Source: Antennarius striatus (lineage: Eukaryota > Chordata > Actinopteri > Lophiiformes > Antennariidae). Taken from it: DNA of 64,000 nt. The notes under the pieces were generated by a model. It saw only the letters and a program-made list of their open reading frames with translations. It had not been told where the DNA came from and did no database searches. Each line of letters opens with the position of its first letter. Position 1 is the stretch's first letter. The stretch is taken from positions 16,711,501-16,775,500 of the forward strand of contig NC_090780.1 of NCBI RefSeq assembly GCF_040054535.1, in the 5' to 3' direction. Positions 11,309-22,381 of the stretch are shown in pieces. Made by a program: the position numbers and the translations under genes.

Positions 11309-13409
11309 TCGACAGAACGGCGATCAGTCGAAGCTGCAACCTTTATTCTTGCACATATGATCATTTGAGTTTTTCTGTGTTAGTATAGAGGGATGCGAGA
11401 GCAGGATTAATAATGCAGTCATTTTTTCAATTCAATATGCAAGTTTATGTTGTACATGAAGAACATCTGGTGTCATATATTTAAATACAGTACTATTTAG
11501 TGGTTCTTTACTGCATTTGTAAAACATGGAGTTAAACAAGCAAGAGTACCATGATCCTCATGATGTCTAAATGAAAGGTTAGAAAGTACAGGAAACAGTT
11601 TTTAAAAATTACATTGGGGAGTTGAGTGAAGGATTGACAGAAAGTTCATAAAATACTATTCTTTATCTTACCACCGGGTGGGGGGGGGTCACCACATGGG
11701 TCCTTTAACGGTCAGATTGTATCTTCTTTACTCATACCAATGATGGCTGAGGGAAAACCTGTGGTAAAATGTGACCCTCACCCCCACCCCTTTACAGATG
11801 CAACAAATTAAGTACCAGATTTATTTTGCATCACTCACAGTAGATAATCATTTATTTAACGTTGGAAGCTTTGTAATCGTTTGTCTACGTATCGCAAAAG
11901 GAAAACTGCAGTACATTGTTGGACAGCTGAGGAGTGCTTCACTGACAAGCACTTCAGTGGCTTAAGAACTATTTACAACTGGATTTTTCCTGGAGTCTAA
12001 ATTGTATTTGTGTTAAGTAATATTTCAAATCCTCCACCTTATCTGACCTGACAAATGCTTCAAGGCGAGTAAGGGGAAAAAGACTCCAAACAGAACAGGA
12101 ATCTGCAACTCTGAAGCAAGTCCTTTTAAGGAGCAGGGGGGAAGACATGTCCATCCCTCCTTCCACGGCTGACGTGCTGTTGGAGATCAGAATGGAGAAG
12201 CCACATGAGGTAGAACCGTAAGCACCACGTTCAGTGTGACTTGACAGAATTAAAATATTAATGCAGTCTCAAGGATCCCATGTGATCCAATGGTCTCCTG
12301 AAAGATGGAAAGATTCTCAAAATGTTTGAAGTAATGGCACATCAACTATTTTTCATTGTTTAAATGATTGTGATATGCATCATCTGCAAGATGAGATATT
12401 GTTTGCTGTGTGTACCAAGCACGAAGCAGAACAACAATGTGCATGTAGGAAATCATCTTTATTTGAAAACCAGAGAAAAGCAGGGGAAAGAAACCCAACA
12501 GTGAGATTTTAAAATGCCAGTCAGGGCGCTCGCATCATAATTCCCTACAAAAACCCTGATGATTGTCAGATTTTTTTGTTGTTTTTTTTGCAATGTTTCT
12601 GCATACAGTATTCTGTTAAAAGTTTGAAAAGAAACAAAAATGTGTCTGCTCTTTTCTTTGATCACTTAGATTTCAAACTGCTACCCTTAACACAGAACAC
12701 TGTACATTCTCAAGTCACGGTAGATGTGTGGAAAATAATGTGCTGTACTATACTATACATGGTAACAGCGGTGGATCGAGGATCTTGGACACAGAATTCA
12801 ATGATATAATCATGAAAACATGGATACTTTGATGGCCAAACCCTTTGAGCGAAATGAAAATGTGTTCTAAAAAACAAATCCTGAAGAAATGGGTGACATT
12901 TTTGTAGAGCTATCACAATGTAAACCTAAGAAAAAAACTTGACACCTCATTACAGCTCACCTGTGACCCTTCAGGTCATTATATCGTTAAATTGTGTAGA
13001 TTTTATTGTCAATCCCATTTTTAAGTTTCAAATCGGTTTGAGAGGAAACAACTCCACAGGTGAGAAAAAGTCTGACACATGGAAAGAAACATGGCAAACC
13101 TGTCATTTTTGATCGCAGACAATATCTAGAACATTTCATCATTTCAAACAAACCGAAGAAACCTGCAATGTGCAGAATGTGTTTTTTATGGCTGTGTGAA
13201 TCAAATGTTGCTTTTAAAAAATTTCACTAATTTGACATTTATACCCCCTCAAAATAACAAAACTACAGATTAGCTGTTAACACATTTACATCCTCTGGTG
13301 TGTGAATGGAGGAGTCCTTTTCTGCTACATCACCGTTCAAGATCCTCCTGCTAGCTTTACCATGGCAGATGTACAAATTAACGCGAAAAAAAAGCCCTTT
13401 TCACCATCA

Positions 13410-13464
<55 letters not shown>

Positions 13465-14939
13465 ATATATAGAGCCACTTCAAATTCCATTTAAAGTGTA
13501 AACAAATCTGCTTTCTTCTTTTGCATTAAAACATAAAAATTAAATTTGTATTCAAAGACTACACTCATAGTGCAACCAATCTCTTCATGTTGACACAGCA
13601 ATACTGCAGAGAGTATATGTAGATTAGATTTTGTCTTAATGTGACCTTGGTATTTGGAAAGCTGAACCACATTCAGGTGGAACGCAACATGAGTTAATAT
13701 GCGACTGTTAAACTTGAGCCAGAATATGGTAATTATACGCTATCATAAAACACTGAGATGACAAAGCAGATCTTAACATGAAGTTGTAGTTGTTTGAAAT
13801 AATAACCAGAAAGTCAAATCTATGACAGACTCCATACAAATGGACTGATGTTATGAATGAGTTATTACAGCTCACTAATGCAGATGATTGATGATTTACA
13901 TAAGCAGCAAACGGGCAAAAAAAAAGAAAAGAAAATGTTATCATGTAGATGATAACATTTTTTTTCAGTATCAGTCTGGATATGTACATAAACTGTAAAA
14001 ACACATGTTGCAGACTTATCATGCTTTTATGTTCTTATTTAAGGCTTACTGTGAGAAAAACAAATTTGACAGCATTTTAAGTAAACATACTGTTCAGGCT
14101 CATTTTGTGATTTCTTAAATTCGAGACTATCCTTATGCAGCTCTGTCAAACTGAGCTCTTGTTTCATGTGTTTACAAGACAGTTACAATGAATCAACAGG
14201 GGGCAGTGTGGATCCACTCATTTATATCAGCCATCAAACTGCAGCTCCCCAGCAGAAAAAAAATAATTTCAAAATGTCAGGGTGTCACTTCTTAAGTCTT
14301 TTTCATGAGACCTTCTCAACCTCGCTCATTTGCAAGAATACACCTGACTCTGTCATGTAGTCACAATACTAATCTGGAGTTTAAACAACAAACAGGCAGA
14401 TTTAAGCATATTTGAATCTGTATATCTGACATCAAAAAGACAGATGTAATTATTTTCACTAATTCCGGTCCAGACTTTGATCTTGGTTGTGCTGCGGGTT
14501 CACTGTCTGCTGTCTAGCTCAGTGGCTCTTGAAGAGAGAGGGCAGCTTTAGTGAGTGATCTTAAGATTATTCAGTATTGACAGTGTTGTCATTCGAGTTT
14601 CTGTAAATCACAACTGTTTAAACTGAGTCTAGATGGCTCAGTGGATCCTAATGCCGGTTACTGGCTGGATGTGATCCACAATGACCTCTTCATCTCTCTT
14701 CAAGTGTCATTCAGTCTGAAACCAATGTTCTCAGAACCCTAAGCAGAACTTAAACAGCAAAGTGAGAGAATGCAGCTGTTGAAATGCAGGTGAATAAACC
14801 ATGCATTTAAGATATGGCAGAAAATTGTGAAAAGCTGGTTATTCATAGCATCCCAATGAGAATTTCAATACCAAGGCTACAGTTATCTTAAGACCATCAA
14901 AAAACTAAGGAGAAATGAGAGGTAAAGCACCATCACTAG
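11309..14939. other. inpp1 3' UTR and gene-free interval to dnajc14
   Basis: No spliced coding pattern on either strand. Contents: inpp1 3' UTR of unknown length, a C-rich/G-rich patch near 11682-11790, a (GT)n array at 13414-13459 and a short hairpin at 13932-13961. Frames up to about 100 codons occur here, but none shows family motifs or splice support. Confidence 0.6.
13414..13459. repeat. (GT)n microsatellite
   Basis: About 23 uninterrupted GT units followed by tatatgtatatata. Simple repeat in the inpp1-dnajc14 interval. Confidence 0.97.
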
Positions 14940-14958
14940 CAGGTCCTCCTTCAATACT

Positions 14959-14964
14959 TTTATT
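14959..14964 (-). terminator. dnajc14: poly(A) signal, dnajc14
   Basis: TTTATT on the plus strand (AATAAA on the minus strand), about 155 bases below the dnajc14 stop codon. It is the first canonical hexamer in the gene's direction, giving a short 3' UTR. Confidence 0.5.
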
Positions 14965-15119
14965 CCGTCAACAGGATCCGTTTCATGATTCAGTCTCTCC
15001 ACCAGCTGATCTCACTGTAGTCTTAACCACATGAATCGTATCCACTTCAGAGCAAGAAACAAATATGGCCGTTTTCTAATGTCTTCTTGTTGATTCACTG
15101 AGAGGTCTGTCTGTAGATT

Positions 15120-18100
15120 TTACCTCTGGAAGGGTTTACGGACTTTCTTTCTTCTTCTGGGAGGTCTGCCACTTTCAGCCCACGTATCACTGGACTCTGG
15201 CCGGTGACCCCCAGGCATATAGAAACCTGTCTGGTCAGGAGGAGGGGAAAATGGGGGCACCCCTGAACCAGGTGGCTGGTGATGAGGCGGACCAGAAGGG
15301 AAAAAGCCCCCATTGGCAGCCATGTCGTTTGGAGGTCCCCCCTTGAAGATGCGATTGAAGAAGTCCTGCAGGTCTGCAGGGTTGGTTGGACCTGTGTGTT
15401 CTGAGGGGGTCCTGAATGGGAATTTAGGGAATTAAATTGGTCAGTTGGTTGCAATTTGAGCCATGAATGTTCTGTTAACATTATAATTACACAAGCTATC
15501 ATTAACAAAAGACTACTTGGAAAACGATCAGTAACACTAGAATGAGTTGTTTTGTCAGCAGAAAACAAAAAAACATTCAAAATTGATGTTATTTTTACAG
15601 GTCTAGGTTTACAGGTATTAAAATTGTAGACCTTTAAATAAACATTCTATTCAAATAATATTTTTAAAGCATGTCCTCATCTCTTTAAGTAATTGAGAGA
15701 GCATTATTTAAATTTATACAATCGTTTTCATGTTATGTCTGGAAGGCCAGACATAACATTTTAAAATCAGCATTAGCTGTTCCAAATACAGTGTGAATGT
15801 AATGTTCACCAAAACTAGTTGTCAGGCTCATGAAGGCAACACACCAAACCGAATATGAATAATACGAACTTACCTGTGTCGTGTGGGGTTGCTGTTGTTC
15901 TTTGAGCCAAAAGAGATGTGATAGGGTACACGATGGGTGTCGGGAGAAATTCTTATTCTCTGGCACCCTGCCCACTCTGAAACATGAGTTTTAATTTTTT
16001 ATTTTAATTTAAAATACTGTTTTTGATCCCCGAAGGGAAATTAAGAAAGTACTCTCTAGCTAATGATTCAAATGCATGCATACATATATATATTAGAGAG
16101 TACAGGCCCCTGTATCACAAACATACACAAGGGGGACTATAGGTATGCACGGGAGGTAGAGTGGCAGGCAGCTCCTTCTTGGTGCGCCTCAAATGAGCAA
16201 TTTGTAAAGGGGACGGCACCTTGCTCAAGGGCACCTCGGCAGTGCTCCAGAGGTGAGCTGACACCTCCCACTGTCAGCTACGGGTATTTTTTTGGGTGGG
16301 AGCGGGAATCGAACCACCGATCTTGAAATCATAGGACGACCTGCTCTACTGCCCGCTTTACCACTGAGCCACTGCCGCCCCACCAGTTGCATGACTAAGA
16401 ACAACACTGCTGTAGAAAGTACTTCTAATGCATGCACATGTTTCTCTGACCTGGAAAAACAGATGTCATGTGCGATGGGTAGTTTCATTAACTCGGTCAA
16501 ACTAAAGCTACTTGTGAATGAAATTAATCTTAGAAAGAGACCATGTTCACCTGTAATATCAAAAACTTTTCCATCCATACAGGCAAAGTATGTGATTCGT
16601 AGGCCCAACATGCTGGATTCAGCCCACAGGTCCCCCTCCTCAGCACTATGGCAACTATTACATTCTGCACAGAACCGGGCTTCAGCAGGTTCACGATCCA
16701 TCTCGAACCGCCTGCACATCCACGAGTCACAAAGGAAACAGCTGCTGTGAAAATCTACTACACAAGCAATGATTCAGCTGTGTGTGAACATCTAAGGTGT
16801 GTGCTAACATACTTGTGTTTGCCTTCGCACTTGGTGCACATCATAGTGTTCATGGCTTCCTTCAGGTCATCCTGCAGTTTGGTGAGAAACTCATTCATAG
16901 ATTTTGAGAGCTCTGTTGCTGCCATACGCTTCCTATTTAACAATGTGATAAACAAAAACAAACAACTGTCAATATTGAAATACAGACATTGAATAGTTTC
17001 AGAAAATGTATGTTATATTTATCAATACTATTTGCACATAATGAAATAGATTACACTTTATGAAAATAATGGAAGAACAATGTCCACTGAGGGGCTTATT
17101 CAGCACTAAAGAAAAAGAGGATGAGTAAAATGTTTAAAACGACACAATGATAGTCAATAAAAAATTTTCAAGACACTAGATTTCTTTAGTTTTCATTTTA
17201 TAATCAATATGCTCTGTAATAACCACGTTTTCTGAGTACTCACAACTCATATTCTCGCCGTGTCTCTGGGTTACTGACAATATCCCATGCAGCCCGCAGT
17301 ACTTTGAATGCCTCTCCAGCTCGTGGGTGTTTATTCTTATCTGGATGAACCTAAAAAATGAGATTAGAAGGAAAGCTTCTATTTGTAAAGGAGTAATTCT
17401 AATTCTTATCATTTTAGGTTTTCCACAAATGTATTTCATACAAACCTGGACAGCCAGCTGTCTGTAGGCCTTTTTCAGCTCAGTATCAGTGGCCTGCAGC
17501 TCCACACCAAGCACTGTGAAGGGGTCAAGTTCATCTTCTGGTACTTCAGCCAAAGCCAACAGTCTCTCAAGCTCTTGAACTGGTTGGGCTCGACCTGTAC
17601 GTCCAGGTGACTCAGAGCCAAACCGGGGTAAATGGCCATCTCTTCTGAACCTATTTTGGACTCTTTCAACAAGAGACACCACTCTTTTCCAAAACTTTGA
17701 CTCCTGAAAACTTGTCCAATAGCGTTGTCCCCTCTCCCCACCAAGGCGACCCAAGAAACCCTTTGCCCAATGGGTACTGAGAACAACCAATGCACAGAGA
17801 AGTCTAAAACAAGATAAGGCAGCTGTCTTAACCCACTTCACTGTCCGAACAATTTTAGACCTTAAGACCGTTCCAGTGCATTTTGTCCATCTTAGAATCC
17901 GGCTAGCATCGGCCTTCATCCCTGCTATGTCTGTGATCTTCAAAAGGAGATGCTGCCCTACGTTGTAGAGTTTCACAACTCCAGTCTCAACACATACGCC
18001 ACAATTGTGAGTTAAGGTGACAATAATCTCAATCATCATGTGGATGCAGGAGATGCACCAGAAGCTCAGTGACTCTGACAGCATCTCCTTGAAAGCCAAC

Positions 18101-18669
18101 AGAAGCTGATTGCCTGCCCGCCTGCGACCTCTGTTCTGCTGATAATGGTGATGGTGGTTACGCCTGCGGGCCTGTTTGTGTCGACTGCCACTTGACATGA
18201 CATTGCCTTTCTGCATTGCGGGAAAAGCACCTTGACTGTTCTGCTCTGAAAATAACCCACTGCTTCTGAGTCTGAATCGCCTTCCAGTTCCCTCATTCTT
18301 CCAGTCAGACTCGTCGTTCATGTGGTGCTCCTTTGCAGCATCATCCTCTTCTTGGTTAATAACATGTAAATTGTCAAGATCTACAGCGATGCCATTCTCA
18401 GACCCATCAGAAGCCTCCTCACAATCTTCTTTAGCCTCTGGAGATGTACCATACTTTGTATCACCAATTTCAGAGTCTTCAGGAGTTTCTGGATTTAGGG
18501 TGTCCTGAGATTTGAGATTGGCTCTTTTGTTCTCTTGCTCACAGTCGCCGTGCTTGTATCCACCCCCCCACTGACTAGAACAGGTGACTGAGTTAGACTC
18601 GCCCTCAGTCACCTCCTCATCAGTCTCTGTAAACCCATCTGTCTCCTTCTCAGCAGTTTCTTGCTCCAT
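15120..18669 (-). CDS. dnajc14: DnaJ homolog subfamily C member 14
   Basis: Six coding exons: 18669-17446, 17350-17244, 16932-16813, 16711-16551, 15976-15874 and 15411-15120, giving 668 residues (human 702). It is an ER-membrane J-domain co-chaperone (DRIP78) that helps membrane proteins leave the ER. Order: acidic Glu/Asp/Ser-rich N-terminus (about 1-160); a His/Arg-rich patch ([14 protein letters not shown]); hydrophobic membrane segments near 203-222 and 283-300; J domain about 378-445 with the HPD motif in [30 protein letters not shown] falling just after an intron; a four-Cys zinc-binding region (CTKCEG...CAECNSCH); and a basic tail ending [12 protein letters not shown], nearly identical to the mammalian C-terminus. 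The ATG follows an in-frame TTG-led stretch with no earlier ATG in frame. The intron between exons 4 and 5 holds a SINE. Confidence 0.96.
15995..16381 (-). mobile_element. tRNA-derived SINE (copy 1) in a dnajc14 intron
   Basis: Read on the minus strand it begins ggcggcagtggctcagtgg (pol III A box TGGCTCAGTGG) and has a perfect B box GGTTCGATTCC about 50 bases on. A conserved body follows (ctcccaccc, gctgacagtgggaggtgtcagctcacc, gcccttgagcaaggtgccgtcccc, caccaagaaggagctgcc). The 3' tail aatttcccttcggggatcaa resembles the 3' end of the LINE found elsewhere in the window. The tRNA-like head is not a working tRNA gene: no acceptor-stem pairing, and it continues into a SINE body. Confidence 0.8.
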
Positions 18670-18714
18670 GTTCTTTACAAGTGTTCGAATGAAGAACTGT
18701 GAAATTGGAATTTC

Positions 18715-18873
18715 CTGCAAGATGATATCCTAGATCCATACGATGTGGCAATGTTTTCCCCAGACTCTCTTTTTAAAGCGAGACTGGGGAATCCTGAAGG
18801 TCGGTCTCAGGTCCACCATATCTGCGACTCTTCCAGGTTTCACATCATCTCACATCATGTTCCAATTTGTTAT
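18715..18873 (-). other. dnajc14 5' UTR segment with upstream ORF
   Basis: An acceptor (ttttcag on the minus strand, just above 18873) opens a segment running to the dnajc14 ATG. It contains an ATG at 18819 opening a 29-codon frame that ends at 18730, 60 bases before the main start. A second acceptor-like site (catcttgcag, ending at 18715) would remove this frame from the message. Which form is used cannot be decided from sequence. Confidence 0.45.
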
Positions 18874-21550
18874 CTGAAAAGAAGCAGTGTTTAAAAAGCA
18901 TCGTTACTCAGTAAAAATTTAGCCAGCAATATGCTTCAATCAAGGACAAGGAAAGTTTTCATTCTAAAGAGTAAGAAACAAAGTGGAAGGTAAGAGCTTT
19001 ATCATAATATACATCTTTACTAACTTTAAAATTAACACCATAGGCACAATTCTTGTAATATCTCTGGGTGGTACTTTCTGCATCATCATGATAATTTAAG
19101 AAAATAAATCTGACATCTGGAGATTTACCGCAGACAGTATTTCATATAAAAGCTACACTGTACTCAGTACTAATGTAGTGGTATAAAATTATAAACATAT
19201 AAAGCTAATACGTAAAAATATCCTGTACTTGTATATTTGAGCTTATTGACAGTCAAACAACATGAGACAAGCAGAGATGTGGAGATCTGGAGCTTTAAAA
19301 CGATGTGTTGGCCATCTGACGCTGCTTTCTTTGCAGACTGGGTAACAAAAAAAATCAATTATAAACATCCTCTTTGGACAATACTGTCAGCAACTGTGAG
19401 TCTTCTTCTCCTTTGGGCTTTTCCCTTCAGGGGTCGCCACAGTGAAATAATTGCCTCCATCTAACCCTGTCTTCTGCATCCTCTTCTCTCACACCAGCTA
19501 CCTTCATGTCCTCTTTCACCACATCCATAAATCTCCTCTTTGGTCTTCCTCTAGGCCTCCTGCCTATCTATCTGAAAACGGTGTGGGTGAACAAAGGTTA
19601 ACACACAAGAAAGACCGACAAAAGTGATCATTACTAAGCGACGAGCCTTAAAGTCACTGATTAATTTTAGTCTGGCAACATCACGTTTAAAGACGGCTAA
19701 TATTAGTTCACAGCCAGGGTTAGCATGAGAAAGCTTATAGGCAACTGCAAGAGACAGAAATCACGGGAGCTAAAATTAGTTTACGTCTGTCTGGCTAACT
19801 TGACAATAATCTGATTTAATAAGGTTTCAAACGAGGTTTAAACAACAGCAGGACCGTCAACAGCTGAGCGTCTTAAGCAAGCACAAAAAACTACCACACA
19901 AACAGGCTAAGTGCTAGCTTATGACAGTAGCAACTAGCACAAGCTAATATTAACGACTGTTTCTCCTTCCTGGGGTGAACGAGCACGCTCAGTTATGTTT
20001 TAGTCACCAGACGTGTCCAGGAAATAGGAAAATTACTTTGCATTTTGCATTCAAACAAATTAGATGTCATATATACCTCGCAGACAATTGTGTAACCTTG
20101 TTTGTTAACAGACAGCCAAGTGCCCGTGTTATTTCTTTAGATAGTTCTTCTTCGACTATTTTCTTCTTCTCTGGTGGGACACACTGGAGGACACAGTTGT
20201 GTGTAGCGCCCCCTGCTGTCAGTCAGGAGTGGTGCTTTTGACAGATCCCTTCGCCGAAGAGGTCACGTTGTCGTCTGTTTATTTGCGTTTTATTTGTTTA
20301 TTCGATTGTTCGTTTGTCTGTTGGAATTATAAAAGAAAACTTGACAGATTTTTATGGAACTTGGTAGAAGGCTTAAGCATTTCTAAAGTGAATATCATGG
20401 TCCATGGGTATTCCGGCCTAAGTTCATCTGTCAACCTATCCATTACTGTGATTGTATTTGTATAAGTGTACCAAATGAACGTGTTTTCAATATATTATGT
20501 TTTTTAAATAAATTTTTAATTGAACATTTCCAGTATGTCTATGATTCTTCTTTTTGTTTATATCCTAATTTTGATTGCATCATTGAAAATATATTTTGTT
20601 TTGCATCAATTTTTTATTTAAATTAGCTCATATTTATGTTACAGAACCAATACAGAGTGACTTTGTTTTTCTATTAAGACAAGGGTAGCTTTATTCTGTC
20701 AGTAATACCAGTAATATTAAAAACAACATTGACAAAGGTGTCCGTCCATATTGTCAGTGTTATGTACAATCAAATGTAGTTTTACAGACAAAAAACGAGT
20801 TCTTGCTGATACCCACACTAAATACGCATAGGTTTAGTGCTGGGGCCTATTATTTAGAATATCACAACCTACTATTCTCCAGTTCATCACTTCCCACTTG
20901 CTTGTCCGGAAATCCTGACAAATAAATACGATGGCTTGTGTCTAATCCCAAATATTGTGTGGACAGTGTGTAGTATGTTAAAGGTTGTGCTGTGTTCACA
21001 GGATAATGATTTTTATTTTGATGTGTTACTTTTGAAACTGGAAATTTGCCAAACTTGAGACTTGATATGCTTGCGCAGTAAATGTCAAATGTAGACGTTC
21101 TGTATGAAAAAGCAAGAGTAAACATAAAACAGACGCGCAATGAGTCGTGGTCCGTCGCTCAAGACCGTCTGTTGAAGAAAACGTGAATAAATGTGTTGTG
21201 TGTTGAGGTACGTGTGACTAATGTAGTATGGCATTTATAGAGCAAAATAATGTGAAACAAACTACATGTGTAAACACAGTAATGTGTGGAAACGCTGATC
21301 CCCTGGGTGCACGGGTAGAATTTAATAAGCGTTAAAGGATTTAACACAGTGATATTTTGGGAAGATTTAATTAACCTATTTTGTCGATTGTCCCTTTAAA
21401 TTTGCATGTAAATATTAGCATTAAAACAACAGCCTGGGAAATTCTAAATTTAAGATAATTAACCAGTCTGTGAACACAACGGTCTTTCATCACTTGAGCC
21501 AACAAGACAAACATTGTGGGAACCCCCAGCAGCTTTTGCATAAAAGATTG
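18874..21550. other. gene-free interval between dnajc14 and nab2 (divergent genes)
   Basis: Holds the upstream region of dnajc14 (start site probably within about 19.6-20.2 kb) and an RTE-like LINE fragment at 19401-19572. Otherwise AT-rich DNA without a supported gene. Confidence 0.5.
19401..19572 (-). mobile_element. 3' fragment of an RTE-like non-LTR retrotransposon
   Basis: On the minus strand it reads as a degenerate frame with the order GRP(K/R)xRFMDVVKED...VREEDAEDRVRWRQ, then a stop-rich tail ending in cctgaagggaaaagcc and aaggagaagaag. The same sequence recurs in the opposite orientation at 32301-32492, so it is a dispersed element and not a gene. Confidence 0.65.
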
Positions 21551-21589
21551 CTCTCGAAGACGCAGAGGGTTAACCCCCCCCCTCCCTCC

Positions 21590-22118
21590 CTCCCCACGAC
21601 CACCCACATCTCCAGTTTGAATGCCGCCTCTCTACCGGGAGAGGAAGGCTCATTTTCGGTCAGATGGCGTGCTGCAGTCCACCCCCGTCATTCTCCAGCC
21701 CACACAGACAGGGCAGCCAGCAGCCAATACGGTGCGCCGGAGGAGGAGGATTTCTGCTAGTGATCTCAGACGAGGTAAAATACGCAAAGGGGATTTACTA
21801 CGCCAATCTGAGCCGGGGACGCTTTCGGCGATAGGCAGCAGGGTAAGGAACGAACAGTCTACAACTGTGTTTTGTATTTTGACCGGGTTCTCCTCTGACC
21901 AAGGAGCGTTTGCCTCCAGTCGATGGTTCTATCTGACCTGGAAACGCAGCATCCCTAATTTATTGTAGCCTAACGCGCTTTTGTCTCCACGATCCACTGT
22001 AATTGGTAGAGAACATATTTTTCAGTGTGAGGAGGACCGACCTGTGACGTCAGGTGACTGGAGAGACACTTCACCGAGATTCCCCTCCGTGCGCAACAGA
22101 CCATCTGTCCTGAAGAAG
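21590..22118 (+). promoter_or_regulatory. nab2: nab2 promoter and 5' non-coding exon
   Basis: A pyrimidine-rich tract (ccccccccctccctccctcc, near 21574) is followed by CpG-rich sequence and ends at a good donor (ctgaagaag|gtgaga, 22118/22119). The next acceptor is at 22360-22361, 20 bases before the nab2 ATG. No TATA box was identified and the start site was not mapped. Confidence 0.55.
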
Positions 22119-22381
22119 GTGAGAGAGGTTGACTGTCACTCAGCAAAGATAATTTAAATGAAAAACGTGTGAAATAAGTTCGTTTATTGTAGGAAAAAGC
22201 ACCAAAAACACACACAAACTTCCACTATCGATTTGTTACCAATCGCTCCTCAATTTAGAAAGAATTAATTTACTGCTAATATGCCAAGTAAAGTCCATGT
22301 CTCAAACTATCTACCTAAATTAGTTCACAGGAAGTTTATGTCTTTCCTTTCTCCTTTTTAGATTTTCCAGTACAGTGTGCC

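Noticed and set aside
16300-16381. tRNA-like A and B boxes suggesting a tRNA gene
   Set aside because: The head continues into a SINE body that recurs at 31862 and 57129. There is no acceptor-stem pairing, so it is a tRNA-derived SINE.
16225-16719. 164-residue minus-strand frame
   Set aside because: It is dnajc14 exon 4 (16711-16551) read through its donor into the intron and SINE. The spliced model explains it.
21371-21968. Open frames on both strands in the nab2 upstream region
   Set aside because: CpG-rich leader sequence with few stops. The plus-strand frame of 115 residues is not joined in phase to the nab2 start and shows no family similarity.
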